From positions 1 to 58,782 of the forward strand of contig CAJUAK010000010.1 of NCBI GenBank assembly GCA_910584385.1: a stretch of DNA of 58,782 bases, in the 5' to 3' direction. This stretch comes from an uncultured Alphaproteobacteria bacterium (GTDB taxonomy: Bacteria; Pseudomonadota; Alphaproteobacteria; RF32; CAG-239). Numbering within the stretch: the first letter of the stretch is position 1; each line of letters starts with the position of its first letter. This document shows positions 7,531-16,410 of this stretch, one piece after another. Made by a program: the position numbers and the translations under genes. Under the pieces are notes generated by a model. The model was not told the origin of the DNA. It did not search any database and saw only the letters and a list, made by a program, of their open reading frames with translations.

Positions 7531-9147
7531 TTACGCAGCCTTCTGCATTTCTTTATATAGGTTTAAGCTGCCGCTTAGTATATAAATATTGTCAAAACCG
7601 CGTTCTTCCAAAATGCAAGCTGCCGTATATGCGCCATAGCCCCGGTTGCAATACAAGACCACTTTTTTATCATGCGGAAATGAATCCAGGTTATTCCGAA
7701 TTGCGTTTAACGGAATATTTATTGCTTCCGGCAAATGGTCTTCTTCAAAAGCTTCGGGCATGCGCACATCAACCAGCATGAATTCTGACCTTTGGTTCAA
7801 AATATCTTCATAAGAAACCTGCTTTATGCGCCCTTCCAAGACTGCTTGCGCCTGCGATCCAAGAATATTTACGGCATCTTTCGCATTGGCAAAATCCGGG
7901 GCATAACAAATTTCATAATTAATCAAATCTTCAATAACGCCTCCCTTTTGAATGAAAGCGGCAATAATATCCAGACGTTTGTCAACGCCTTCTTCTCCCC
8001 AGCCTTGCGCGCCTAAAATTTTTCCATCCTTGCCAAAAAGGAGTTTCAGAAGCATCTCTGCATTTCCCGGCGCATAACCAGGTTTGGAATCAGCCCACAA
8101 GAGGACTTTATGAAAACTTATCCCGTTCCGGTCCAGTTCATCTTCAGTCGCGCCGACACCGCCGGCCGTAAACCCGTATATTTTGGCAATCTGGGTTTTT
8201 ACGGCGCCTTTAAACTTGCTCTTTTGTCCGGCGATATTCTCTGCCGCAACAGCTGCCTCTTTAATCGCCAGACCGGCATGGGAAATTCTTGAATAGTCCC
8301 CGGTAACCAGATGCTTAACTTCAACATTGTCGCCGGCGGCATAAATATTTTTATCATTTGTTTGCATATATTCATTTACTTTTAAACCGCCGTCTTTGCC
8401 AATGGCTAAATCGGCAATGACAGGAATTTTCAAATCAGGGTCTACGCCGGTGGCAACAATAACCATGTCATAAGGCACTCGCGTTCCGTTGCTCAGAACG
8501 GCAGCTTTCTCTTCAAGGCTGACAACTTTATTATTCAGGTATAGTTCAACCTTTTCCTCCCTCAAACGGTTTTCAGCCAAAACCGCCATATCTGCATCCA
8601 TATAAGGCATAATATGCCCCGAAGCTTCTACAATGACCGGATGCACCTTTAATTTTTGGAGTGCCTGCGCCATATCCATCCCGATTTGTCCGCCGCCGAT
8701 AATCAGGGCCGTTTTTACCTCGGTATAAAAAATATAATCCCGGATTAACTCCATTGATTCTATCCCGCGGACGGCAAAAATATTTTCCCCTAAGATTCCG
8801 GGAATATCCGGGCGCATTTGAATGGCGCCTATTGTAAAAACCAGTTTGTCATAATCTTCATCCGCTGACCCGGCAACGGAAATTGTCTGATTTTCGCGGT
8901 TAATGGCCGTTACTTCCGCATTTGTCCGCACCTCGATATTAAACTGGCGGCGCATATATTCCGCATTAAGGCTGATATCGTCCTTATCTTCAATTTCCCC
9001 GGCAAAATAAGCCGGAAGCGCGCAGCTTGCCACGCCAAAATTTTCATTTTTTTCAAAAATGATTATTTCCGCATTTTCATCCAACCGCCGCAGCCTGGTT
9101 GCCGCAGCAACACCGGCAACGCCTCCTCCGATAATCAAAACCCGCAT
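7531..9147 (-). CDS. CoA-disulfide/persulfide reductase-like flavoprotein with rhodanese domain
   Basis: This is an FAD- and NAD(P)H-dependent reductase of the single-cysteine class. Residues 1-15 form the FAD-binding GGGVAG motif, Cys42 in VASCALP is the redox cysteine, GGGQIGM (about 155-161) binds NAD(P)H, and YAAGD is the second FAD motif. A C-terminal rhodanese domain (about 435-538) has its catalytic Cys in LYCNRGYG. Fusions of this form reduce CoA disulfides, persulfides or polysulfides in other bacteria; the exact substrate here is not known. ATG 9147 is chosen over an upstream TTG because AAGGAGAA lies just before it, giving 538 residues. It may help with thiol balance under low oxygen. 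Confidence 0.88.
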   Translation of the reverse strand: MRVLIIGGGVAGVAAATRLRRLDENAEIIIFEKNENFGVASCALPAYFAGEIEDKDDISLNAEYMRRQFNIEVRTNAEVTAINRENQTISVAGSADEDYDKLVFTIGAIQMRPDIPGILGENIFAVRGIESMELIRDYIFYTEVKTALIIGGGQIGMDMAQALQKLKVHPVIVEASGHIMPYMDADMAVLAENRLREEKVELYLNNKVVSLEEKAAVLSNGTRVPYDMVIVATGVDPDLKIPVIADLAIGKDGGLKVNEYMQTNDKNIYAAGDNVEVKHLVTGDYSRISHAGLAIKEAAVAAENIAGQKSKFKGAVKTQIAKIYGFTAGGVGATEDELDRNGISFHKVLLWADSKPGYAPGNAEMLLKLLFGKDGKILGAQGWGEEGVDKRLDIIAAFIQKGGVIEDLINYEICYAPDFANAKDAVNILGSQAQAVLEGRIKQVSYEDILNQRSEFMLVDVRMPEAFEEDHLPEAINIPLNAIRNNLDSFPHDKKVVLYCNRGYGAYTAACILEERGFDNIYILSGSLNLYKEMQKAA

Positions 9148-9224
9148 TTTGTTCTCCTTCAAATATTATTTTTTACTATATATAATCCCTGCTTGGAAGA
9201 TTTGAAGAATCTGAAAAAAACTTC

Positions 9225-9252
9225 TTGACTTTGGGCAGAATTTTGTTATAAA
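9225..9252 (+). promoter_or_regulatory. Promoter of the ffh-rplS operon
   Basis: TTGACT (9225-9230) and TATAAA (9247-9252) are separated by 16 bp. This is one of the best sigma-70-like matches in the window and sits about 95 bp before the ffh start codon. Confidence 0.6.
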
Positions 9253-9283
9253 CGAGGCAAATTAACGAGTTTTTTATTAACAA

Positions 9284-9328
9284 CACCCCAAGGGGTGCCG
9301 CCAGTCAGCGAGGGTTCGCACACTGGCG
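9284..9328 (+). promoter_or_regulatory. Structured 5' leader of ffh
   Basis: Two hairpins lie between the promoter and ffh. CACCCC/GGGGTG has an AA loop (9284-9297), and CGCCAGT (9299-9305) pairs with ACTGGCG (9322-9328) around a 16-base loop. The second helix ends 19 bases before the ATG. It may affect translation or message stability. I cannot match it to a known riboswitch or to a ribosomal-protein leader. Confidence 0.4.
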
Positions 9329-9347
9329 TGCAATAGTATGTAGGCAC

Positions 9348-10751
9348 ATGTTTGATACGTTGAGCAACAAATTGAGCGACTGTTTTCGGAAGATTACCTC
9401 CCGCGGGGTATTGAACGAAAAAGACATCGACGAAGCTATGCGGGAAATCCGCGTTGCTTTGCTTGAAGCTGATGTTGCGCTGCCTGTTGTCAAAGAATTC
9501 ATTGCCAAAGTTAAAGAAGAAGCTTTGGGCGAAAAGGTTGTCCGCTCTGTCCAGCCCGGCCAGATGGTTGTTAAGATTGTGCATGACGCGCTTACCCGCC
9601 TGTTGGGCGAAGAAAACCAAGGGCTGAATTTTCAGGCTGTCCCTCCTGTTTGCATTTTAATGGTTGGGCTGCAGGGTTCCGGAAAGACGACATCTTCCGC
9701 AAAGCTCGGCCTTTGGATTAAAAACAAGCTGCATAAAAAAGTATTGCTTGCTTCATTGGATATATACCGCCCCGCGGCGCAGGAACAATTGGCCGCTTTG
9801 GCAAAAACCGCCGCACTTGAGGCTTTGCCGATTGTAAAGGGCGAAAAGCCTGAAGCCATTACAAAGAGGGCTGTTGATTATGCGAAAAAAGGCGGGTTTG
9901 ACGCCGTCATTCTGGATACGGCCGGCCGCCTGCATTTAGACCAGCCCCTGATGGACGAAGTCAAAGCCGTTAAAAAAATTGCCAATCCGACGGAAACAAT
10001 TTTGGTCGGCGATGCCATGCTAGGGCAAGATGCCTGCGTTATCGCCAAAGAGTTTAACGAACAAATCGGCATTACGGGGCTGATTTTAACCCGTATTGAC
10101 GGTTCGGCAAGAGCCGGTGCCGCGCTTTCCATGAAAATGGTTTCCGGCGCCCCGATTAAATTTTTAGGTATCGGAGAAAAAATCTCCGAGTTTGAAGAAT
10201 TTCATCCTGACCGACTGGCCGGAAGAATTTTGGGCCAGGGGGATGTTGTTTCCTTAGTTGAAAAAGCTATGGAAAACGTTGACCGCCAGGAAGCCGAAAA
10301 AACAGCTTCTAAAATGATGGCGGGCAAATTTGATTTGGAAGACATGCTCTCCCAACTGCGCCAAATGCAAAAATTGGGTAGCATGGGCAGCCTGCTCGGC
10401 ATGATTCCGGGCCTTTCCAAATTTAAAAATCAGATTGAGGAAGCCGGCGGCGACCATCTGATAAAAACCCAGGAAGCGATTATTCTTTCCATGACAAAAC
10501 AGGAAAGAAAAAATCCGGACCTGATTAAAGCTTCCCGCAAGCGCAGAATTGCAGCCGGTTCGGGTGTTGAAGTTCACGAGGTAAACAAACTGCTTAAAGC
10601 TTATGAGCAAATGTCAACCCTCATGAAAAGAATGGGAAAGCTTGGCGGAATGGGCGCTTTGCTCGGCAAGGCTCCAGCCATGACCCAAATGTTAAAAAAC
10701 AGCCCGCTCGGGAAATTTCCCGGCGGAAATAGAACCGGATTTCCTTTTTAG
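9348..10751 (+). CDS. ffh: Signal recognition particle protein Ffh
   Basis: Ffh is the GTPase of the signal recognition particle. It binds 4.5S RNA and signal sequences on ribosomes and docks with FtsY at the membrane. The N domain (residues about 1-90) is followed by the G domain with GLQGSGKTT, DTAGRLH and TRIDGSARAG, then the methionine-rich M domain (about 300-467) with GSMGSLLGMIPG and a GGMGALLGK end. The 467 residues are close to the usual length. The ATG at 9348 has only a weak ribosome binding site behind a structured leader. It heads the conserved operon with rpsP, rimM, trmD and rplS. Confidence 0.97.
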   Translation: MFDTLSNKLSDCFRKITSRGVLNEKDIDEAMREIRVALLEADVALPVVKEFIAKVKEEALGEKVVRSVQPGQMVVKIVHDALTRLLGEENQGLNFQAVPPVCILMVGLQGSGKTTSSAKLGLWIKNKLHKKVLLASLDIYRPAAQEQLAALAKTAALEALPIVKGEKPEAITKRAVDYAKKGGFDAVILDTAGRLHLDQPLMDEVKAVKKIANPTETILVGDAMLGQDACVIAKEFNEQIGITGLILTRIDGSARAGAALSMKMVSGAPIKFLGIGEKISEFEEFHPDRLAGRILGQGDVVSLVEKAMENVDRQEAEKTASKMMAGKFDLEDMLSQLRQMQKLGSMGSLLGMIPGLSKFKNQIEEAGGDHLIKTQEAIILSMTKQERKNPDLIKASRKRRIAAGSGVEVHEVNKLLKAYEQMSTLMKRMGKLGGMGALLGKAPAMTQMLKNSPLGKFPGGNRTGFPF

Positions 10752-10795
10752 CCATAAAAAGAAATCCATTTATCACAAAAGAAAAGGAAAAAACA

Positions 10796-11182
10796 ATGGC
10801 AGTAAAAATCAGATTATCCCGTGGCGGATCTAAAAAACGTCCTTTCTACCGTATCGTAGCAGCTGACCAAAGAGCTCCCAGAGACGGCAGATATTTGGAA
10901 AAACTCGGCACTTATAACCCTATGTTGCCGCAAGACCATGCTGAACGCCTTGTCGTTGACGCTGAAAAAGTTAAATCCTGGATTTCTAAAGGCGCACAAC
11001 CGACAGAACGCTTGGCAAAATTGTTCTCCAACCTCGGACTTTGCGCAAAACCGGCTTTGAAAAACCAGCCTGTTAAATCTGCTCCTAAAGCCAAGGCTCA
11101 GGAAAGATTAAAAGAAAAAGCAGAAAAAGCTGCCGCTGCGGCTGAAGCTGCAAAAAGCGAAGCTGAAGCTTCTGCAGAATAA
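10796..11182 (+). CDS. rpsP: 30S ribosomal protein S16
   Basis: S16 helps assemble the 30S subunit. The N-terminal 85 residues are the conserved fold (MAVKIRLSRGG, KKRPFYRIVAAD, GRYLEKLGTYNP, and WISKGAQPTERLAKL). The remaining roughly 45 residues are an Ala/Lys/Glu-rich tail, as in many alphaproteobacterial S16 proteins. AAAGGAAAAAAC precedes the ATG. It is second in the ffh operon, 44 bp after ffh. Confidence 0.97.
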   Translation: MAVKIRLSRGGSKKRPFYRIVAADQRAPRDGRYLEKLGTYNPMLPQDHAERLVVDAEKVKSWISKGAQPTERLAKLFSNLGLCAKPALKNQPVKSAPKAKAQERLKEKAEKAAAAAEAAKSEAEASAE

Positions 11183-11219
11183 TTTTATGCTCTGTTAAAA
11201 CAAGTTGGAGACCTGCAAA

Positions 11220-11768
11220 ATGGCGGATAATCGGGAAAACAGGGTTTGCTTGGGCGCTATTGTCGGCGTACACGGGATTAAAGGGGAAGTTAAAGTCAAA
11301 AGCTTCACCGAATATGACTGTGATATCGACCAATACGGCGAACTGGAAGACGAACCCGGCACCCGCAAATTTACCATTAAAGTTGCCGGGCACTCCAAAG
11401 GAATCTTACGGGTAAAAATCAAAGGGGTTGATGACCGGAATGCTGCCGAAGCCTTAATTGGCTGCGGTCTGTACATCAGCCGGGACAAACTCCCTGAATT
11501 GGAAACGGAAGAATTTTATCACACCGACTTAATCGGCCTTAATGTGCGCAGAGACGGCAACACGCTTAATTTGGGCGTTGTTACGGCAGTTTATAACTTT
11601 GGCGCCGGCGATTTGCTTGAGCTGAAATTAGACGCTGAAAAATCTTCGTTCATGCTTCCTTTTACCAAAGATTATGTCCCGGAAGTAAATATTAAAGATG
11701 GATATATTATTATCTCAGAAGCCTCAGAAAGCTTTGCCTCAAAAGAAGATGTCCGCCATGAAGGTTAA
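11220..11768 (+). CDS. rimM: Ribosome maturation factor RimM
   Basis: RimM binds S19 and helps mature the 3' domain of 16S rRNA. The N-terminal domain has LGAIVGVHGIKGEVKVKSF (about residues 8-26) and the PRC-barrel half has EFYHTDLIGL and LPFTKDYVPEVN. A TTG at 11205 could extend the frame, but GGAG at 11207-11210 is well placed for the ATG at 11220, which is chosen here (182 residues). Its end overlaps the trmD start, so the two are probably translated together. Confidence 0.94.
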   Translation: MADNRENRVCLGAIVGVHGIKGEVKVKSFTEYDCDIDQYGELEDEPGTRKFTIKVAGHSKGILRVKIKGVDDRNAAEALIGCGLYISRDKLPELETEEFYHTDLIGLNVRRDGNTLNLGVVTAVYNFGAGDLLELKLDAEKSSFMLPFTKDYVPEVNIKDGYIIISEASESFASKEDVRHEG

Positions 11769-12447
11769 GGTTTTAACCATATTTCCCGAAATTTTTCCGG
11801 GTTTTCTCGGTTATTCTCTTACCGGACGGGCTCTCCATGAAAATAAATGGAGCTTGGAAACCGTTCATATCCGGGATTATGCTTTTGACAAGCATGGTTC
11901 TGTTGATGATACCCCTTGCGGAGGCGGTGCCGGAATGATTATGCGCCCTGATGTCTTAGGCGCGGCTTTAAAAGCCAATTATCAAGGCGGCAGGCTTATT
12001 TATATGTCTCCCCGCGGTGTTCCCCTTACCCAAAGCTTGGTTAAGGAACTCAGCCGGGAAAAAGAATTGACCATCATCTGCGGCCGTTTTGAAGGAGTGG
12101 ATGAACGGGTTTTGGAGGCTTACGGAATTGAGGAAATCAGCATCGGCGATTATGTGCTGACCGGCGGCGAACAAGCCGCAATGGTTATGCTTGACGCCGT
12201 TGTCAGATTACTCCCCGGCGTATTGGGAAATGAGGAATCATTGAAAGAAGAAAGTTTTGAGAATTATCTCTTGGAACATCCCCAATATACCCGTCCCATT
12301 GAATGGGAAGGCAGAAAAGTTCCCGATGTTCTGATGAGCGGGCATCACCAGAATATTGCAAAATGGCGTAATGATATGTCATATAAGATAACAGAGCAGA
12401 AACGTCCCGATTTATTAAAAAAATATCTTGCCAGTAAAAAGGTTTAG
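11758..12447 (+). CDS. trmD: tRNA (guanine-N1-)-methyltransferase
   Basis: TrmD methylates G37 of tRNAs using S-adenosylmethionine through a trefoil-knot fold. The start MKVKVLTIFPEIF is typical, which favours the ATG at 11758 (one at 11749 is also possible). Motifs include DDTPCGGGAGMIMRPDV, LSREKELTIICGRFEGVDERV and the knot region SIGDYVLTGGEQAAMVM. The C-terminal EHPQYTRP and WRNDMSYKITEQKRPDL are conserved. It overlaps rimM by 11 bp, and rplS follows after 36 bp. Confidence 0.97.
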   Translation: MKVKVLTIFPEIFPGFLGYSLTGRALHENKWSLETVHIRDYAFDKHGSVDDTPCGGGAGMIMRPDVLGAALKANYQGGRLIYMSPRGVPLTQSLVKELSREKELTIICGRFEGVDERVLEAYGIEEISIGDYVLTGGEQAAMVMLDAVVRLLPGVLGNEESLKEESFENYLLEHPQYTRPIEWEGRKVPDVLMSGHHQNIAKWRNDMSYKITEQKRPDLLKKYLASKKV

Positions 12448-12483
12448 ATATATAAGTATAAAAAATTTACAAAGGGTAAAACA

Positions 12484-12879
12484 ATGAACATTATTGAAAA
12501 TATCGAAAAAGAGCAGATTGAAAAGCTCATGGAAGGAAAATCTCTTCCGAACTTTAAACCTGGTGATACTCTGAAAGTACATACCAAAGTTAAAGAAGGC
12601 GACCGTGAACGTATTCAGGTTTATGAAGGTGTTTGCATTGCCCGCAAAAACGATGGTTTGAACTCTTCTTTCACCGTTCGTAAAATTTCTTTCGGCGAAG
12701 GCGTTGAACGCGTGTTTCCGCTGTATTCTCCAAATGTTGCAAAAATTGAAGTTGCTCGTATTGGTAAAGTCCGCCGTGCAAAATTGTACTTCTTGCGCGC
12801 TTTGCGCGGCCGTTCTGCCCGTATTACGGATGACTTGGCTGCTGCTCAGAAAGCTCGCGAAGCTGCTGCCAAAGAATAA
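12484..12879 (+). CDS. rplS: 50S ribosomal protein L19
   Basis: L19 lies at the 30S-50S interface. The protein has 131 residues, with FKPGDTLKVHTKVKEGDRERIQVYEGV (about 25-51) and FTVRKISFGEGVERVFPLYSP (about 60-80). The usual VRRAKLYFLRALRGRSARI follows, then a short Ala-rich tail. AAAGGG precedes the ATG. It is the last gene of the ffh operon and is followed by a strong terminator. Confidence 0.97.
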   Translation: MNIIENIEKEQIEKLMEGKSLPNFKPGDTLKVHTKVKEGDRERIQVYEGVCIARKNDGLNSSFTVRKISFGEGVERVFPLYSPNVAKIEVARIGKVRRAKLYFLRALRGRSARITDDLAAAQKAREAAAKE

Positions 12880-12898
12880 TTTTTTGGCATTACCATTT

Positions 12899-12923
12899 AA
12901 AGGCATCTTCGGATGCCTTTTTT
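12899..12923 (+). terminator. Terminator of the ffh-rplS operon
   Basis: AAAGGCATC pairs with GATGCCTTT across a TTCG tetraloop (12908-12911), followed by T's to 12923. Confidence 0.95.
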
Positions 12924-12930
12924 GTATACA

Positions 12931-12967
12931 AAAAACACGGTTAAGATAGCTCCTTAACCGTGTTTTT
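12931..12967 (-). terminator. Terminator of mnmA
   Basis: A 14-bp perfect stem (12931-12944 with 12954-12967) has A-rich and T-rich outer ends, so it can terminate both strands. It sits between the convergent rplS and mnmA. Confidence 0.85.
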
Positions 12968-12978
12968 ACCAGAATATC

Positions 12979-14058
12979 TCAGCATCCGGCCTGTTTTATT
13001 ATGCCGCCGCCCAAAACCAAATCATCTTCATAAAAGACAACTGACTGCCCCGGTGCAACAGCTTTTTGCAAATTTTCAAATTCAACCAAAATCTGCCCGT
13101 TTTCCATAGCAGAGATAACTGCCGGAACCGGCGTTTGGGATGAACGCAGGCGTATATTAACTTTTTTAGGCTCCGTAATTCCCGGAATTGCAAGCCAGGA
13201 AACATTGTCCGCAACAAGGGAGGCCTGCAGAGAGTCTTCCGCAAAACCCAAAGTTACTTCATTTTTTTCAGCATCCAGCCCGATAACATAAAGGGGCTTT
13301 TCCGCTGAAATTCCCATTCCGCGGCGTTGTCCGATGGTAAAATTCCAAACACCGTTGTGCCGTCCTAAAATTTTTCCCTCTTTATTTACAAAATTTCCGG
13401 GCTTGGGCAATGTTTGCAAAATGTCATTTACATCTCCGGAATAAAAATCCTGGCTGTCCGGTTTATCAGAGACATCAAAACCGGCCTGCCTTGCAATTTC
13501 GCGAATTTCCGACTTCGTATAATCCCCCAGCGGCAGCATAATTTTGCTTAGCTGCTCCTGGGACAAGCGGTACAGAAAATATGACTGGTCTTTCTTGATA
13601 TCTTTGGCCATGCGCAATTCGTACCGTCCGCTGGCCTCGTTTTGCCCCAACCGGACATAATGCCCGGTCGCAAATTTATCAAATTTAAATCCGGCGGCTT
13701 CTGCTGTCTGCGGCAAAGCTGCAAATTTAATAGTTGCATTGCACCAAATGCAGGGATTGGGCGTACGCCCGGACAAATATTCCTGCTTAAAATTATTTAA
13801 CACCAGCTTTTTATACTGTTCCGTACAGTCAAATACGTGGTATTCAATCCCCAATGTTTTGCAAATTTTTTCAGCCTGCCGGATATCTTCTTCCTCATGG
13901 GGGCTGAAGCAGGCATCTTTTCCGGTAATGTTTTTAAAGCTGTTGCTTTTATCCCAAATAGACATTGTGGCGCCGATTACTTCATGTCCGGCTTTTTTCA
14001 GCAGAAAAGCGGCTACAGAAGAATCAACGCCGCCGCTCATCCCAACCAAAATTCTCAT
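12979..14058 (-). CDS. mnmA: tRNA-specific 2-thiouridylase MnmA, variant active site
   Basis: MnmA activates U34 of Glu, Gln and Lys tRNAs with ATP and inserts sulfur. The PP-loop GMSGGVDSS is at residues 6-14, and FATGHYVR and FTIGQRRGMGIS are conserved. Canonical enzymes have a Cys in the PxxxC region and a second in an ESxxICF motif. Here the first site is a CxxC pair (Cys103, Cys106 in NPCIWCNATIKF). The second motif is DSQDFY, with Tyr206 in the cysteine position. ATG 14058 is preferred over 14073 because AGAGGA lies just before it (359 residues). It is single on the minus strand. The tRNA-Glu at 6419 would carry a C34 and is not a substrate. Confidence 0.9.
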   Translation of the reverse strand: MRILVGMSGGVDSSVAAFLLKKAGHEVIGATMSIWDKSNSFKNITGKDACFSPHEEEDIRQAEKICKTLGIEYHVFDCTEQYKKLVLNNFKQEYLSGRTPNPCIWCNATIKFAALPQTAEAAGFKFDKFATGHYVRLGQNEASGRYELRMAKDIKKDQSYFLYRLSQEQLSKIMLPLGDYTKSEIREIARQAGFDVSDKPDSQDFYSGDVNDILQTLPKPGNFVNKEGKILGRHNGVWNFTIGQRRGMGISAEKPLYVIGLDAEKNEVTLGFAEDSLQASLVADNVSWLAIPGITEPKKVNIRLRSSQTPVPAVISAMENGQILVEFENLQKAVAPGQSVVFYEDDLVLGGGIIKQAGC

Positions 14059-14193
14059 TTTTTCCTCTTGCATTGTTCAATTCAGGCGCATTTTAGTATA
14101 AAAAAATATAAATAGAAAGGTTAATTTTAATCTTTATTTTAGATATTTTGCCCTAACATATTAAAAATTAACTTTGCAAAGGTCTATTGTTCC

Positions 14194-15267
14194 ATGTTGA
14201 ATTATCTTTTTGATTACTTTTCAGCACCTGATTATCTTAACACTATCTTTACCCGGCTTGTCCTCTCATTTTTTACGGCCCTTATCATTACATTGTCATT
14301 TGGCGACAGAATGATTGCTTTTTTGCATCGCAAGGAAGGCGAAGGGCAGCCCATTCGCGAAGACGGTCCTAAAAGCCATTTGCTAACCAAAAAAGGAACG
14401 CCGACAATGGGCGGCCTGCTTATTGTAGAGGCGGTTACGATTGCCGTTCTGATTTGTGCGAATCTGCAAAACGTATTTATTTGGCTTTCCCTTGCCGTGT
14501 TGTTAATTTATGGATTTACGGGCTTTTTAGACGATTATGTAAAAGTTACCAAGCATACGGCAAACGCCATGACCGCCAAGATGAAACTTTTTCTTCAGTT
14601 TTTGACCGCAGCGGCTGTTGTTTCAATTATCACTTATTCTACGCCGGAAAACATCCGCTATACTTTAAGCATTCCTTATTTTGAACATTTGGCCTTCAAC
14701 ATCGGCTTATTTTATTTGCCTTTTGCAATGGTGGTCATTGCCGGCGCCTCTAATGCCGTTAACCTGACCGATGGCTTAGACGGCTTGGCTTCCGGGCTGC
14801 TGATTATGGCTTTTGGCGTGATGTGCGCAATTGCTTATGTTTGCGGCGGCGAACTTGCCAGCAGCTTTTATATTATTGAAATTCCCGGAAGCGCTGAAAT
14901 TGCCGTTGTCTGCGCGGCGGTTATGGGTTCCTGCCTCGGGTTTTTGTGGTTTAATGCTTCTCCGGCAAAAGTCTTTATGGGCGATACGGGCTCTTTGGCT
15001 TTGGGCGCCCTTCTTGGAACCATCGCCGTTATGCTCAAAAGTGAGCTGACATTGGCTATTGCCGGCGGAATTTTTGTTGTTGAATCCATTTCGGTCATGA
15101 TTCAGGTCTTTTGGTATAAACGCACAGGAAAACGCTTTTTCCGCATGGCGCCTATCCACCATCATTTTGAACAGCTCGGCTGGCCGGAGACCAGAGTGGT
15201 TAACCGCTTTTGGATTATCGGGATTATCCTTTCTGTTTTGGGGCTTTTAACTTTGCTAAGCAAATAG
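14194..15267 (+). CDS. mraY: Phospho-N-acetylmuramoyl-pentapeptide transferase
   Basis: MraY makes lipid I by moving phospho-MurNAc-pentapeptide onto undecaprenyl phosphate in the inner membrane. This is a 357-residue, ten-helix protein with GTPTMGGL (about 69-76), the Asp pair GFLDDYVKV (about 109-117), NAVNLTDGLDGLASG (about 187-201) and FMGDTGSLALG (about 263-273), and the APIHHHFE motif near the end. It begins the division cluster. In most Proteobacteria murE and murF precede it and murD follows; here mnmA lies upstream and ftsW follows directly. Confidence 0.98.
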   Translation: MLNYLFDYFSAPDYLNTIFTRLVLSFFTALIITLSFGDRMIAFLHRKEGEGQPIREDGPKSHLLTKKGTPTMGGLLIVEAVTIAVLICANLQNVFIWLSLAVLLIYGFTGFLDDYVKVTKHTANAMTAKMKLFLQFLTAAAVVSIITYSTPENIRYTLSIPYFEHLAFNIGLFYLPFAMVVIAGASNAVNLTDGLDGLASGLLIMAFGVMCAIAYVCGGELASSFYIIEIPGSAEIAVVCAAVMGSCLGFLWFNASPAKVFMGDTGSLALGALLGTIAVMLKSELTLAIAGGIFVVESISVMIQVFWYKRTGKRFFRMAPIHHHFEQLGWPETRVVNRFWIIGIILSVLGLLTLLSK

Positions 15268-15276
15268 GAGGTTGTT

Positions 15277-16410
15277 TTGCTGTCCTTTTCAAGAAATAGC
15301 CGAAGCAAGATTGCCAACTGGTGGTGGACGATAGATAAGCCGCTGTTGGCTATGCTGACCGCCATCATGGCGATCGGCATTTTCTTGAATTTTTCAGCCA
15401 GCCCTTCGGTTGCCAACCGCATCGGCGCGAGCAGCTTCCATTTCATTAAACGCCAGATGGCTTTTTTGCCTTTGGCTTTTGCCTTAATGATTTTTCTATC
15501 CATGCAAAATCTGAAGGTTATCCGCAGGACGGCCGTCATCGGCTATGCGGTTACCATTTTCCTGATGCTGTTAACGCTGTTTTGGGGCGAAGAAACAAAA
15601 GGCGCCTCGCGGTGGATTAGGATTTTCGGGTTCTCCCTGCAGCCCTCCGAATTTATTAAGCCTTGTTTTGCCGTTGTTGCGGCCTGGCTTTTTGACGGGC
15701 AGAAAAAATATCAGGATTTTCCGGGCAATCTGCTCTCCATTTCCTTATACGGCTTAACTCTTGTGTTGCTTTTAAGCCAGCCGGATGTCGGTATGTCTAT
15801 GGTTGTAACGGCAATTTGGCTGTTTCAATTTTTCTTGTCCGGATTATCTTTATTTTTAGTCGGCGCCATGGGACTCTGCGGCGTGGGGTTGCTGATTATG
15901 GCTTATTTTATGTTTCCGCACGTGCGGGTGCGCGTTCAGCAATTTATGGCATCTGAAAATAATTTAAGCTACCAGATTAAAAAATCTCTGGAAGCTTTTC
16001 AAAATGGCGGATGGTGGGGAAAAGGCCCCGGTGAAGGTTCTGTTAAAATGCATATTCCCGATGCGCATACCGATTTTATTTTTGCCGTGGCGGCGGAGGA
16101 ATACGGCTTGTTTTTATGTCTTGTCATCGTCGGGCTTTATGCCGCGGTTGTCATTCGCTCCATGCTTATTTCCATGAAAGATAATAACTTGTTTATTGTT
16201 CTTGCAGCATCTGCTTTGGCGGCTTCTTTCGGGCTGCAAGGCATCATCAACATGTGTTCCAGCCTTCACCTCATGCCGACAAAAGGCATGACGCTCCCTT
16301 ATATTTCCTATGGCGGTTCCTCTCTTCTGGCAACGGCGCTCGGAATGGGGATGCTTTTGGCAATCACCCGAAAAAATGTTCATGCGGAGGATAAAGATGA
16401 AACAAACTAG
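15277..16410 (+). CDS. ftsW: Septal peptidoglycan glycosyltransferase FtsW
   Basis: FtsW is the SEDS-family polymerase of the division septum, working with FtsI. It has 377 residues and about ten membrane helices. Conserved parts include GASRWIRIFGFSLQPSEFIK (about 110-129), the loop ending in GEGSVKMHIPDAHTDFIFAVAAEE (about 252-274) with its catalytic-region Asp, and YISYGGSSLL near the end. The start is a TTG placed 5 bp after TAGGAGG, which overlaps the mraY stop codon. It follows mraY by 9 bp where murD would normally be. Confidence 0.97.
   Translation: MLSFSRNSRSKIANWWWTIDKPLLAMLTAIMAIGIFLNFSASPSVANRIGASSFHFIKRQMAFLPLAFALMIFLSMQNLKVIRRTAVIGYAVTIFLMLLTLFWGEETKGASRWIRIFGFSLQPSEFIKPCFAVVAAWLFDGQKKYQDFPGNLLSISLYGLTLVLLLSQPDVGMSMVVTAIWLFQFFLSGLSLFLVGAMGLCGVGLLIMAYFMFPHVRVRVQQFMASENNLSYQIKKSLEAFQNGGWWGKGPGEGSVKMHIPDAHTDFIFAVAAEEYGLFLCLVIVGLYAAVVIRSMLISMKDNNLFIVLAASALAASFGLQGIINMCSSLHLMPTKGMTLPYISYGGSSLLATALGMGMLLAITRKNVHAEDKDETN

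Noticed and set aside
9284..9328. 4.5S (SRP) RNA gene in the ffh leader
   Set aside because: The hairpins lack the conserved SRP domain with its GGAA tetraloop and asymmetric loop, and the segment is too short.
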